Source: Xylaria sp. FL1777
Taxonomy: Eukaryota > Ascomycota > Sordariomycetes > Xylariales > Xylariaceae
Reading direction: 5' to 3'
Length of the DNA stretch: 64,000 nucleotides
Assembly: GCA_022578965.1 (NCBI GenBank)
Contig: MU400506.1
Span: forward strand, 310,001-374,000
Shown: positions 10,411 to 20,811 of the stretch, piece after piece
Numbering within the stretch: the first letter of the stretch is position 1
How the letters are laid out: every line of letters starts with the position of its first letter
Translations under genes and position numbers: made by a program
The notes under the pieces: generated by a model
Seen by the model: only the letters and a program-made list of their open reading frames with translations
The model's database searches: none
What the model was told of the DNA's origin: nothing

Positions 10411-11256
10411 ATGGTCCTCTGCAGCATCCACTTAATCGCCCTCAAAGACGGCACAACCCCCGCAACCTTCCTCTCCGCCCTCCGCGAAGCCGGGATCAAG
10501 CCGCTCGTGCAGGCGCGCGTGCTCCGCTGGATGATCCTGCCCAGAGAGCTATCGGCCGGCCACCTGCTCGCGCGGAACACGCGGTGGGACATGCTCGTCG
10601 TTCTGGCCGAGGGGTCTCGGCTCAGCCCATCCGTGCGCAGCGCGTCAGTGGCCGCGGAGTGGACGGTGACGGCAGGGACGTCGGCGAAGCTGCTGTCGGG
10701 CTACGGGGCGCTGAACGCACAATTATTGAACGCGACGGACGTCGTGCCCCTGGACGTCGACCTCGCGGCCGCGGCGCGCGCCGACTCGTCGCGGAACCTA
10801 GAGCTGACGCCCGAGCTGGCCGACTTCGTGGCCGCGCTGCCGCCGCATCTGCGGACGCACCCCGTCAGCATGCTCAATCTGATCTCGTTCACCGCGGGGG
10901 GCCGCCCGCAGTACGTCAAGTACGGGCAGGAGTTCAGCGCGCGGGTCGGCGCGCGGTATGGTGGGCGGGTGAAGATCGTGGGCAAGGTGACGAGCTCGGG
11001 GGTTGGAGGAAGGGGTAATGACGACGATGCTGCTGCTGCTGCTGCGAGACAGGAGGGCTGGGACGAGATTGCGTTCGTGCATTATCCGAGCATTGCGCAC
11101 TTCGCGTCCATGTCGTGCGATAAGGACTATCAGGACGTGAATCACAAATACCGGTTGGGGGCCTTGAAAGATACGTTTATTATCTGTGTATTAGAGGTGA
11201 CGGACGATGGGGAGGTTGTTGGTGGGCCAAAGAAAGAGAACAGAGTGAAGTTATGA
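10411..11256 (+). CDS. DUF1330-like protein, 281 aa
   Basis: Single-exon protein of unknown activity. The C-terminal half (about residues 145-265) fits the small ferredoxin-like DUF1330/dimeric alpha-beta barrel group: VSMLNLISFTAGGRPQYVKY, GGRVKIVGKV, WDEIAFVHYPSIAHF and a final LKDTFIICVLEV strand. The N-terminal half has a shorter, divergent relative of the same layout (MVLCSIHLIALKDG), so it may be a two-domain arrangement. A low-complexity alanine run encoded by GCT repeats near 11029-11048 sits in a loop. Such folds usually act as small oxygenases or isomerases, or simply bind substrate, so membership of the neighbouring oxidative cluster is plausible but unproven. GC-rich at third positions. 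Confidence 0.75.
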   Translation: MVLCSIHLIALKDGTTPATFLSALREAGIKPLVQARVLRWMILPRELSAGHLLARNTRWDMLVVLAEGSRLSPSVRSASVAAEWTVTAGTSAKLLSGYGALNAQLLNATDVVPLDVDLAAAARADSSRNLELTPELADFVAALPPHLRTHPVSMLNLISFTAGGRPQYVKYGQEFSARVGARYGGRVKIVGKVTSSGVGGRGNDDDAAAAAARQEGWDEIAFVHYPSIAHFASMSCDKDYQDVNHKYRLGALKDTFIICVLEVTDDGEVVGGPKKENRVKL

Positions 11257-11857
11257 ATCAGGGACTAAATAAAGAAAAGACAACTCCTAGATTGACGAGC
11301 AATTAGCAATATCTTTGCTGAATGCTTACTATAAGTATCGTCATACGTATCCCTCCCCCCTACTTTAGTTTACTAGGTATTCAAGTGACGGAGAAATAAC
11401 TTGAAGAGTAGACTAAAGAGGACTGGCTGGAATTTGGTACTATACACTAGCAGTTAAAGTATAATCTCTTCATGTAATTCCCAGGTAAAGTGCTTAGATG
11501 GAAATGGGGTTTAATTTACAATTCTACTATAAAACTGCATGCTCAGCCAAGTGAAAATAGCTGTGCTTTTCAGTACCCCTATTTCCTGATAATGGGTAAT
11601 GCCCAGCCGAACCTGAGGAGCAAACCATTTCCTAAGGAAAACAATAGTACACTTGATTCACCATCCGGAGTAGCAGTAAGAACTTTTGCCCTTCCCATGC
11701 ATAAACCCGCCAACCAAGGAGCATCATACACGCATTGCTCTGAAAATATTCATAAGAGCGGAGCACTTCCCGTCCTGGCGACATCTTTGAAACATCGCCT
11801 GTATCTCCGTGAACGGAGATTGGAAAAACCTCTACGTTTCGGCGACAGCTTCGACAC
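11257..11857. other. Convergent intergenic region
   Basis: No gene seen. Holds the 3' ends of the DUF1330-like gene and of the Def1-like gene. AATAAA at 11268-11273, 12 bp after the stop at 11256, is a polyadenylation-signal candidate for the first. Confidence 0.5.
11268..11273 (+). terminator. Polyadenylation signal candidate AATAAA
   Basis: Exact AATAAA within an A-rich tract just after the stop codon of the DUF1330-like gene. Fungal signals are loose, so this is only suggestive. Confidence 0.3.
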
Positions 11858-14800
11858 CTAGTGGTAATTGCCGCCCCATCCACCTTGGTGACCTTGTCGT
11901 CCGCCGTAGTAAGTTCCGAAAGTCTGAGTACCACCATAACCACCGTATGGAGTGCTTCCGTGACCTTGGTTCCCGGAGCCACCGAGCCCATAACCGCTAG
12001 CTCCTGCTTGACCACCGTGGAGATTTTGAGTTAGGTGACTCGGATAACCACCGTAGCCGCCCATACCCTGCTGGGTAGACTGAGGAGGCGGCAGACCAGA
12101 TGTGGCAGGGGTGGCGTTAGTGGAACCTGGACGTGCTGCAGAAGCAAGGGAAGGACTGGGACCACCAGCAGCCTTAGAGTCTCCGTAAGGCTTCAGGTCG
12201 TCATTTCCACTACCGGGAGTCGCAGTAGGTGCACTGGCAGTGTTGAAAGCTTGCCCACCTTGTGAGGGAAAACCGGCGCCTCGCCCATAAGAATCGTGGA
12301 CGCCGCCAAATCCACCGCTGCCGAGCGCACCCGGAGCACCTGACTGCTGGCTCGTGCCACTACGACCAAACTCATTGATGCCAGAAGTCAAGCCGGTCTC
12401 GCGGCTACCAACAGAGGACTGTCCAAAGCCACCCGTAGCCGCCGTAGACCCATGATCAAAGGGACCTTGGGGAGACATGCCATACTGATGGTGGGCCTGA
12501 CCATAGATACCACCCTTGCCATAGGGGGCTCCGCCATACCCGCCTTGGCCGTACCCAGCGTACGGCTGGTTCATATATTGAGCATAATAGGGGCTCGAGT
12601 AGTAAGGATGCTGATAAGGGTAAGAGGGCTGTTGTTGTTGTTGTTGTTGATGAATGTTAGATTGAGGTTGAGTAGCCTGACCAGAAGTCTGCTGCTGATT
12701 CTGGCCAACAGGATTCGGAGTATTATGCCCACTATTATGAGCATCGGCAGTTCCAGCACCAGGATAGCGGGACTGCTGAGCCCCGCTCTGGGGATATTGG
12801 CTGAGGTTATCACTTTGGGAGGTATTGTAGCCGGCGAATGGGCGACTAGTAGCGTTGGGTTCGCCATGGTTCTGTCCAGCTTGTTGCTGACCGTAACCGT
12901 AATACCCACCGTAAGCGTTCCGGGTTTGTTGGTCCGCAGTGTAGTAAGAGGAATAATCAGTGGGTCCAGAGCTGAAGGCAGCGCTGGTCTGAGGTCCTGG
13001 AGCTTGGGTCGTAGTAGCCGGGAAGCTATCATAGCTCGTTGAGGTAGTTGTTGGCTGTTGCCCAAAAGTATCATAGGGTTTCTGGGGAAAGCCGGCAGGC
13101 TCTTGACTGCTTGCCTGGGGAAATCGGCCGTAAGCCTGGTTACTCGATGGTGCTTGTGGCGCTATAAGCTGTTTAGTCGCGTGCACTACTACGGGGTACG
13201 GGGGGAGAGACATACGCTGAGCAGCTGATGAGGCAGGGCCAGTTGGTGGTGCGACAGGTGTCACTAATACACTATGAGTTCCACTATTCTCCTCGGATGG
13301 GGGAAGGGGAACCATACCAGCCGCGCCGGGAGCCTGAGCCTGAGCCTGAGATGCTGTAGGCTTCTGAGCAGAGGGGAATGGATCAGGAACTGATGCGGGC
13401 TGTGCGATAGGAGGGAGGGATGCTCGAGGCGCTGCTGGCGACTCAGCAGGGGGTTGGGTTCGGGTTTCGGGATCTTCACGGTCGCCGTCGATATCGTCTT
13501 CAGCTCCGTTGAGGCTGAAAGCACCAAACTGTACAGCAGCTCGGTCAACTTCGCGATTTCCAGGCATACGAACTGCCTCTTCTTGTTCTAAAAGGCGTCG
13601 CTGATAGCTAGGTATGCGGGCTGTAGGGCGTTCTGTTGCCTTTAGTGCGGTGGCTGCGTAACCGCTGGTGGCGGGTCGACTGGCTTGATGCTGGACTTGT
13701 GATGCGGAAAGAGGTGTTACAGCGGCGCTAGGTTGTGTGGCTTGACGGGTGTCCCAAGAGTCAGCTGCGGTGCTGGCTGCAGTCGCAGTCGCCGGAGGAT
13801 GTGATTCGTCAGGAAGCAAATCGAGGTTCACCTTCGTAAGGTCGTCCTCAGAGGGGGGTAGAGCGACTTCAGGTTCGATGATCTGGACTGTTTCTGTGGG
13901 CGCTGCTTGTTCGACAGGCTCCTCGACGGGCGCCGGCGTCTCTTCAACTTGTGGCTCTGGTTCAGGCTCTGGGATAACAGGTTCAGTAGGAGGTAGAGAT
14001 TCGATGACTTCCGCAGGCTTAGGTACAGGTGCCTCTTTCGCCTTAGGGGCAGCCTTAGGGGCGGTTGACTGTCTAAGCATGCTTGCCCAAGTCTTTGGGG
14101 CAGATGCTGCAGTGGCGGGCTTAGGGACAGGTTCAGAAGTAGAGACGGGAGCAATGGGGACGTTATCATTTGTGGGATCGGTAGCAGCAGAAGTCGGGTT
14201 AGTCCATTCGGTCGTTTGTGATTCATCGGTAGTAACAGCACTACCCCATGCAGAAGCTTCCTCAGTCGGGACTGATAACTGGTTATCCTTGGCACGGTGA
14301 CCATTTGTAGTCGCGTGAGCAGTTCCGCGACCGCGGCCACCGCGAGCTCTCTCGTTGCCACGAGCGCGTCCACCTCGGCCACCGTCCGAGCGACCACCAC
14401 GGGCAGGTCTGCTGTTACTAGATAATTCAGCGGGACCAGTCGAGGGAGTGTCAGCTTTGGTCTTGGGTCGTGCAGCGGGCTTCTTTGTCTTTGAAACTTC
14501 GCCCCATTGAGAGATTGTTCCTACGATGAGGCATCATGTCAGCACAACCAGAAACCCAACAAAGGATGAGTAGCCTGAACGACTGCGGGGAAAATATAGA
14601 AAAGCTGGCATAGAAGCGACACATAGGGAGTAAAACGCCAAGGGAGAGTAAGAGACTGGAGACGCACCATCAGCAATTCGGGTAGCTGTAAGCTCGACAT
14701 CGCCATCGGTTTCCTTGAGAGCGTACAGAATGTCGGCATCAGACCAGTCTTCAAATAGTTCCTTAATCAATCCAAGTTTTTCGCCGTGCAGCTTTCTTAG

Positions 14801-14971
14801 CTGAGCAATGTCGCCATCGTCGTCAAAGGCAGCGGATTCCGTGACCGCGGTCTTGTCACCGTTAGCCCGTCGTGCAGTGGTGTTGCGACCGCCAAAGCCT
14901 CCCCGACCGCCTCGACCGCCTCCCCTGCCCCGAGTGGTTGGGTTTTGCGACCTGGTCTGTACTTCCGCCAT
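11858..14971 (-). CDS. DEF1: RNA polymerase II degradation factor 1-like (Def1) CUE protein
   Basis: Probable scaffold for ubiquitin-dependent removal of stalled RNA polymerase II, with wider DNA-damage and telomere roles in yeast Def1. Two exons, 14971-14668 and 14520-11858, joined across a 147-nt intron (GTGCGT donor, CTGAC branch, CGTAG acceptor), give 988 aa. An RGG-rich N-terminus (residues 10-35) precedes a CUE domain (about 57-101, LGLIKELFEDWSDADILYAL...). A second RGG patch follows, then a long Pro/Thr/Glu/Ala-rich stretch, and a C-terminal half very rich in Q, G, Y, N and S, including a polyQ run encoded near 12633-12650. CUE followed by a prion-like Q-rich tail is the diagnostic layout. 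The ATG at 14971 is chosen because MAEVQTRSQ starts the conserved region. Low complexity makes alignment-based naming less certain. Confidence 0.85.
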
Positions 14972-16301
14972 TTCTATGGTGGAGTTGTGGAAATGTGTAT
15001 AAGTGAGGTCCTTCGTAAAGAAGGGAGACGATAGTTGGTGGGGATCAAATCGGAAGTACCAACACACACGTGTGAACCAGGGTGGGATTCACACGACAGG
15101 GTACAACTCGAGAGATGGTAGAAATGGTGTCGCTGGCACAGGGCCAATGGGATATAGCTGGAGACTGCGGTGTCGTCGTTAGTAGCGAGACTGGAGAGAA
15201 GCAGCATGATGGAGGGAGACAAGGGGAGCAAGGCAAGGCAAGGCAAGGCAAAGCAAGACTAGACGAGGTCAGCAGGCTGGATGGTACTGACTTTTCCGAG
15301 GGCGTGGCGTGACGAGGTTATGAGTGTAGGACCAACCAATTGTCTGCTGACAACGGCAATCACACGCTTTTGGATGGGATACAAAGTCCTCCGCGACGCG
15401 ACGCAGCGATCAACGGCGATAATAAGGGTGCTTCTTCTTTGGTGTTATTGTGGTGAAGGTGGAGGAGCGATGGTGGCGATGTCAATCATAGGAAAGGTAC
15501 ACGCCAGTAAGAATCTGGAGAGAGAGCTGGGGACCTTTTTGCTTCCCAGCCAGCGTCTGTCAAGGCTTTGCTGCAAGCGGTACCAAAGAGGAATGGGGCG
15601 GTTTGCTGCTGAGGCTGTGGATTCAGGCAGGGAGGGCTTGTTTGGAGGGATTGGGGCAGGCAAGGAAAATCTGGGGCTGGCAGGGACTGGCAGGGACTGG
15701 CTAACAGCTTGCGACAGGTGAGCGACCCACCTGACTTGAGCAGGTACGCAGTAAGTATCCCCTAGGTAGGTACCGGTACCTTAAGTTATAGTTGTAGATA
15801 CTCCAATAGAAATACTGATGAGGAACAATAAAAATCTAAGCTCTCCACTTCCTCCTTCTATCTTGTATTCCAAGGATTGTGCTCTTTGAACAGCCTATTG
15901 AACATGTAGGTAGGTAGCCGACCCAATTTGGGTACGTGCCTTTTATGTACTCAATCAAAGCAGAGGGAATACAAGAAAATATCTATACTTGCATTGCATT
16001 GTATGAGCACAATGTATGGGTACATTCAATGTTGTATAAAGATTCTTTTCGGAAAAGGGCATATGGATAGGTCTCAAATACAAGAACGGGTGTTAGGTAG
16101 AAAGGCGGATAGGTACAAGTATGACTAAGTCATCTGTACTGTAGGATACAAGTTATACACATCTGCCTACCTCAATTCCATTAGCCGACCGCCATGATGT
16201 CACTTGAATTTCAACTTGGTTACTATATTTTTACACAATTATAGTGCTAATAGTTTATACGAGACAATAATTTGTCTTTCATGGTAAATAGTAGGTATAT
16301 C

Positions 16302-16320
16302 CCTCGAGTTGAGCTCGAGG
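16302..16320. repeat. Perfect inverted repeat, 7-bp stem, 5-nt loop
   Basis: cctcgag, loop ttgag, ctcgagg. No T-run follows and no gene ends nearby, so a terminator role is not supported. Confidence 0.6.
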
Positions 16321-16855
16321 ATTGTCTTAAAAACACGAACACTGCGTATCTCAGAAATGAGACCATGATGCAAGGGTACCATAAGATATTCTAAAGCTGG
16401 GAACGAAGCACTGACCAGTCCGTCCCTTACGTCCCTTACTCATGTCAATGTATTACATCTGAGATAGGTTATACTGAGATAGGCTATACCGTACGAATAG
16501 AAAAGGGAATTTTACCTGAGCCATGCTGCTTTTAGCCTGAGCCTAGCCTGAGCAAGACCCACTATTGCATAATTCAAAATGAATTGGAACTTGTATAAAT
16601 TTTAATACATTGCCAGATATCCATCTACTATTACTGTAAATACACTGAATTAAATTGAGACCAGATACCTAGTGACCGTTTGATTCCAAAACGGATTCGA
16701 CATTCATTATAGCCCGACCGTGCCACAAGAAGCGCGGCGCTTCTCGCGTCGCCTCTCGCGTTGCCATGGTGCTCACGTCGCGGTTGTTGTGGAAGGGACC
16801 ATCAAGCAAGAGGCAGCCAAAAGCGGCTTCGAATACTTAAGTTCTAAGCAACGGG

Positions 16856-17128
16856 TTGCCGGGAAAGCACTGGCAGATTGTGCAACCATCGCAGAAGGTG
16901 AGTGTTCTCACGCCCATCGGTGATGTCCTGTTCGAGGAAACTCATTCTTCACACCGCAGACTTTCCAATGCCCTTACGCCAAATGGAAGCACTGCGATGA
17001 ATGGACGGTACATATGCGTGCACGCTACTTTTGGCTGCTCGGCCTTGTTTAAACGATTGAGCGGTCTCAAGAGGCACTACAACGCTCAGCACCAGGGGCA
17101 AGCATTCCCATCAAGACTAGATGTCTGA
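16856..17128 (+). pseudogene. C2H2 zinc-finger-like coding relic
   Basis: The end of this stretch encodes YICVHATFGC followed by LFKRLSGLKRHYNAQH, which matches the F-x5-L-x2-H-x4-H half of a fungal C2H2 finger; the cysteine pair is oddly spaced (C-x6-C). A possible intron (GTGAGT donor near 16899, CAG near 16959) opens a second frame with QCPYAKWKHCDEW, also finger-like. I could not assemble one continuous gene with an ATG, so it is either a small split gene or a decayed copy. Confidence 0.25.
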
Positions 17129-17188
17129 TTCAAAGGCCTTTGACATCATTGAATTGTCCATGGCTTATTCCTCATTTTCTAATGTGAG

Positions 17189-19628
17189 TTATGCCCTAGA
17201 GATCTGATATTTCACCCACTTTTCCAAGCCTCCCATCGCAATAATCTCCTGCACATTCGGCGGCAGCTCCCCAACCTTCTGGCTCCATGTCTCTCCGCCC
17301 TCGCCCTCGGTGACCGTGACCTTACTCCTCCGCACATCCCAGTCAAACCTCCACCCCGTCCGCCTTGTCGGCACTTTTTCGCCGCTGCCAAACTCCTCCC
17401 TCAGCCGCCTCACCAGCCTCGGCACCTCCACCCCCATGAGCGCATTATTGATGCTATTCCTGCTGAATATGTTTCCAAAGCTCCCTGCCACCACGAGCGG
17501 GATCCCCTTCGCAAGGATCGCCGTAGCAGCCTGCTCGCGCGAGCTGCCGCATCCAAAATTAAAGCCCGCCACTAGTATGTCGCCAGGTTGGGCTAGGGAT
17601 GAGAAGGAGGGGTCGTAGTTCTCCATGACTACCTGCGCCATAATGTCGCGCGTAATGTCATCCTGGTAGGTGTACTTGCCCGGGTAGATGCCGTCTGTGT
17701 TGATGTTGTCGGCGTCGCAAAAGACGATCTCGCCCGATACTTTCTCAGGGAAGCCCGGGAAGACCTCAATAAGGGTCTCGCCAGTCTGGTCTGCAGCCGA
17801 GTTTACGGTAGCATCCATTATGGCATTGCCAACAGCACCTGTAGCAGCGACTGGGCTGCTCTCAAAGCTCTTCTCGGCTGAGGAGATCATACTCTCAGTT
17901 TCTGCCAGGAGACTCTCCAGCGCATCGACGACGCTCACCGCTCGGTCCACCTCGGCATCGCCGGTACCCTCGCCGATGATGACCTTCTCGACACCCTCGG
18001 GCTTCTGGTACCAGCCGGGCCCGGCTATTTCCCCCTTTAGCGCGCTTGCGGCAACGACTTCAGGGCTAGCTAAGTAGGCCTTCGCCAACGGGCTCCCCAT
18101 CCGCCCGTTCCAGTTGCGGTTTGAGGCGCTAATACCGACGTCTCCGGGCTTTAAAAGACCGCGACCGAGGCCGATGCACGCATTACATGCTGCAGGGTTT
18201 TCGATACAACCGGCGTCAAGCAGGACACGCCAGTCTCCAGACTGTTCCGCAATCTCTTGCTCCGGTAGGGAAGCGGCCGAGATATAGAACTCCACGCCGG
18301 GCGCAATCTTGGGAATGGGGCCACCCTTGGCCGCTTCCCTGAAGACGTTTGCGGCGGCAGCAATGTCTGAGGCGCGTGAGTTGGTACACGAGACGAGATA
18401 GGCCTTGTTGATTTTTATGCCTTGTGCCTCTAGGTCCTTGACCGGCGTGGCTACCTTGACTGAGTTGGGGCCAGAGACAAAGGGCGATAGCGTAGACAAG
18501 TTGAGGTATAGAGACTTGGCGTAAGTCGCTCCTGGATCCGGCATTGGAGGATCTCGAAAGAGTTCCTCTACCTTGTTGTGCGTGATTCGAGCCTTGCCGC
18601 CAAGATCTGGGTTCAATATAACCGACGCCGTTGACTTAGCGCGTAGCCAGGCTTGCAGTGTAGCGTCTATTGGGAAAATACCAGCTACAGCCCCCCACTC
18701 GGTAGTCATGTTTGAGATAGTGAGCCTATCTTCGATCGGGAGGCTGCTGAGCGTGAGTTCCGAGCCTGTGAATTCGATGGCATGGTTCAACACCTCATCC
18801 TGGTTGAATAAACCGCATAGGGCGATAATAACGTCCTTGCCTGTGACGCCTCGCGGCAGTAAGCCAGTAAAGGTGACCTTCGCGATAGGGGGAATCTGCC
18901 ACCACGTCTGTCCAGTCGCCCAGATGCTCGCAGCATCCGTCCGCACGACTGGTGTTCCCAGGGCGGCAACGCCTCCATACATGTTTGAGTGTGAGTCTGA
19001 GGCTACCGTGAGCGTCCCTGGCCACGCATAGCCCTCCTCAATCATGATCTGGTGGCCGATTCCTCGACCAGCGGGATAAAAATCAACCCCATGTTGCCGG
19101 GCAAAGTTTTCGATGTTTCTGTATTTTTTGAGATTGCTCTCGCTCTTATTTTGGACATCATGATCCAAAGTAATGACTATTTGCCGGTTGTTGTAGATCT
19201 TGGTAGCACCGATAGATGTGAACTTCGTTACTACGGGCCAAGAGTTGTCGTGGGTCATGCATTGTGCTGGCGCGATGGAGACATAGTCGCCGGCCCTGAC
19301 CTTCTTGCCCGGCGGAAGCCCAATCGAATATCTCTGCACGATTTTCTCGGTCAAGGTTTGCGGATTTTCGACCCGGGCAGACGGTGCGGTGAACGGTAGC
19401 GCCGCTTGATCCTCCGTCTCGGAGTGGAACGCATTCTGTCTCCGCACCGGTGTTGCGTAATACGCCCGACGACATTGTCGACTTGCGCATAGCTCCACTG
19501 CAAGTCCCCGCCAGCCACGCCTCGCGCCAGCCGTTGCCAGGCTTCTCCCCTGCACCCAGGTCAGCTGAGACAATCGCTGCTACCGAAAGAAATAGCCAGC
19601 ACAGCCGACTTACCACAAGGACAGTCAT
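17189..19628 (-). CDS. LYS4: Homoaconitase, mitochondrial (lysine biosynthesis)
   Basis: Converts homocitrate/homoaconitate to homoisocitrate in the alpha-aminoadipate lysine pathway of fungi. The 4Fe-4S ligands are visible: Cys in SCTNSRASD (about residue 391) and two in CNACIG (about 456 and 459). The swivel-domain motif [13 protein letters not shown] and the homoaconitase-type [15 protein letters not shown] block are present. The first 40 residues are Arg/Ala-rich with RAYYAT, a normal mitochondrial presequence. No ATG opens the long frame; instead ATG at 19628 plus four more codons (19628-19614) is followed by a GTAAGT donor, a CTGAC branch and a CAG at 19550, joining in phase to 19549-17189. 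The product is 791 aa. The five-codon first exon is easily missed. Upstream lies a diverged tandem-repeat array. Intact and of normal length. Confidence 0.95.
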
Positions 19629-20811
19629 CGCAAATCAAACAAAACGGGCAACCATGCGGGGTTAGCATAAACATAACCAGTTAACCGCCAGATCGTCCCG
19701 AATAGCTCGTTTCATGAATTCCTAGTCGTTGACATGAAAAGCTGAGTGCAGAGTGTCAAGAGTATCGCGACGAAAATTCGACAGTTTGGATGCCGATTTT
19801 CGCTCTCGAATAAAAGCGGTCGGAGTCGGCAGAAAGCCGGGCACTAGCCACCATAACTTCAGTAGCCTTGATTGCGTATTAGAGTGCCAATCGCTAATAG
19901 CCTTAGATTCATTGTAAATAGTGTTTTGAAGTGCCGATAGCCTTATGTTTGTTGTAAACGCGTATTGGAGCCTCAATGGCCTTGAATTCGTTACATATCG
20001 CGTTTTGGATCCTTCTGGAGTCTCAATAAGAAGTAAGAGGCGGTTGCAACACCAAAAAAAAGCCGTGATACCTAGTGAATATCACCCGTATTTTAAGCCT
20101 CAATAGCTATTTCAGGTTATCTGCATTAGCGAGATGAGGGTGGCATGAATAGGCGGGCTAGGACTTCGTTCGCTTGGTTGACGGTTAAGACAGGCTGGGA
20201 CGGTTTTGAGGGCGAGAACCGTTCTGAGGGCTGGAACCTTCAAGGTTCCGTTTTGAGATCTATTTTTCTCTGCATAATGGAATGCATAAATGCACACAGG
20301 GCTGTTCTACACCTGGGCAGTCACCTGACTGATAGCTGGCTGAGCCGAGCCTGAGCAAAAGCGGCAATTGCGCTAAGCCCAATTTGTTGCGCGCTGGGAA
20401 ATTGGTAAAACCTACAGTAGTAGAACCATTGGAAAATATTATATCATAACATAATAATAGCATTATTGTCAAACTATTGTACTACTGTAGAGTAATTGTA
20501 ATTGTAATTGTAATGTCATTCTATTTTTATTTATTTTTCAAGGCGAAGTAGTTATTTGAAAGATACAGCCATCTTTATACCGGTATCTCCACTCTATAAT
20601 GTGGACCATGGATTCGAATCACGTGCCTGGATCTCTTACCCAGTACTACGTAGGTACCTACTGCCCCGCCAATTCTAGGCGGGCAAGGATCGAATGACGG
20701 GTGGTCTGAGCTACAGCTCCATCATGCCTCTTTATCATGCGTCTCCATCGGCCTTGATCTCGAACTCGGACTCAACGTCGTCACCACCGGTACAAGTGCT
20801 GAGCGTTGACC
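19629..20811. other. Divergent promoter region between LYS4 and unknown gene
   Basis: Gene-free, about 1.2 kb. It contains the ~40-bp repeat array (19865-20027), an interrupted palindrome ggaacctt-c-aaggttcc near 20237-20253, a run of attgta hexamers at about 20494-20514 and a 12-bp palindrome gtaggtacctac at 20650-20661. Confidence 0.6.
19865..20027. repeat. Four diverged ~40-bp tandem repeats
   Basis: Units begin at 19865, 19900, 19940 and 19979, each starting gcctt and ending with a gtgcc..ata or cctcaat-type tail; the middle two are 40 and 39 bp. Typical shared words are ttgtaaa, gtattgga/gttttgga and cctcaat. The copies differ at many sites, so the array is old. It sits 240-400 bp upstream of the LYS4 ATG. 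Confidence 0.7.

Larger units (their letters stand above)
14972..17188. other. Intergenic region upstream of Def1-like gene
   Basis: About 2.2 kb. No solid gene. It contains a short GGCAA tandem run (about 15231-15253), a 12-bp palindrome ggtaccggtacc at 15769-15780, a 7-bp-stem hairpin at 16302-16320, many TAGGTA words, and a zinc-finger-like coding relic at 16856-17128. Confidence 0.5.

Noticed and set aside
12452..13042. Hydrophobic plus-strand frame inside the Def1-like gene
   Set aside because: Leu/Ile/Val-rich only because it is the antisense of Q/G/S/Y-rich low-complexity coding.
15281..15721. Plus-strand frame of 146 codons upstream of Def1-like gene
   Set aside because: No family resemblance, low-complexity repeats, position fits promoter or leader of the minus-strand gene.
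20585..20680. tRNA-like fragment with gattcgaatc
   Set aside because: A T-loop-like word only; no acceptor stem or anticodon arm could be folded.
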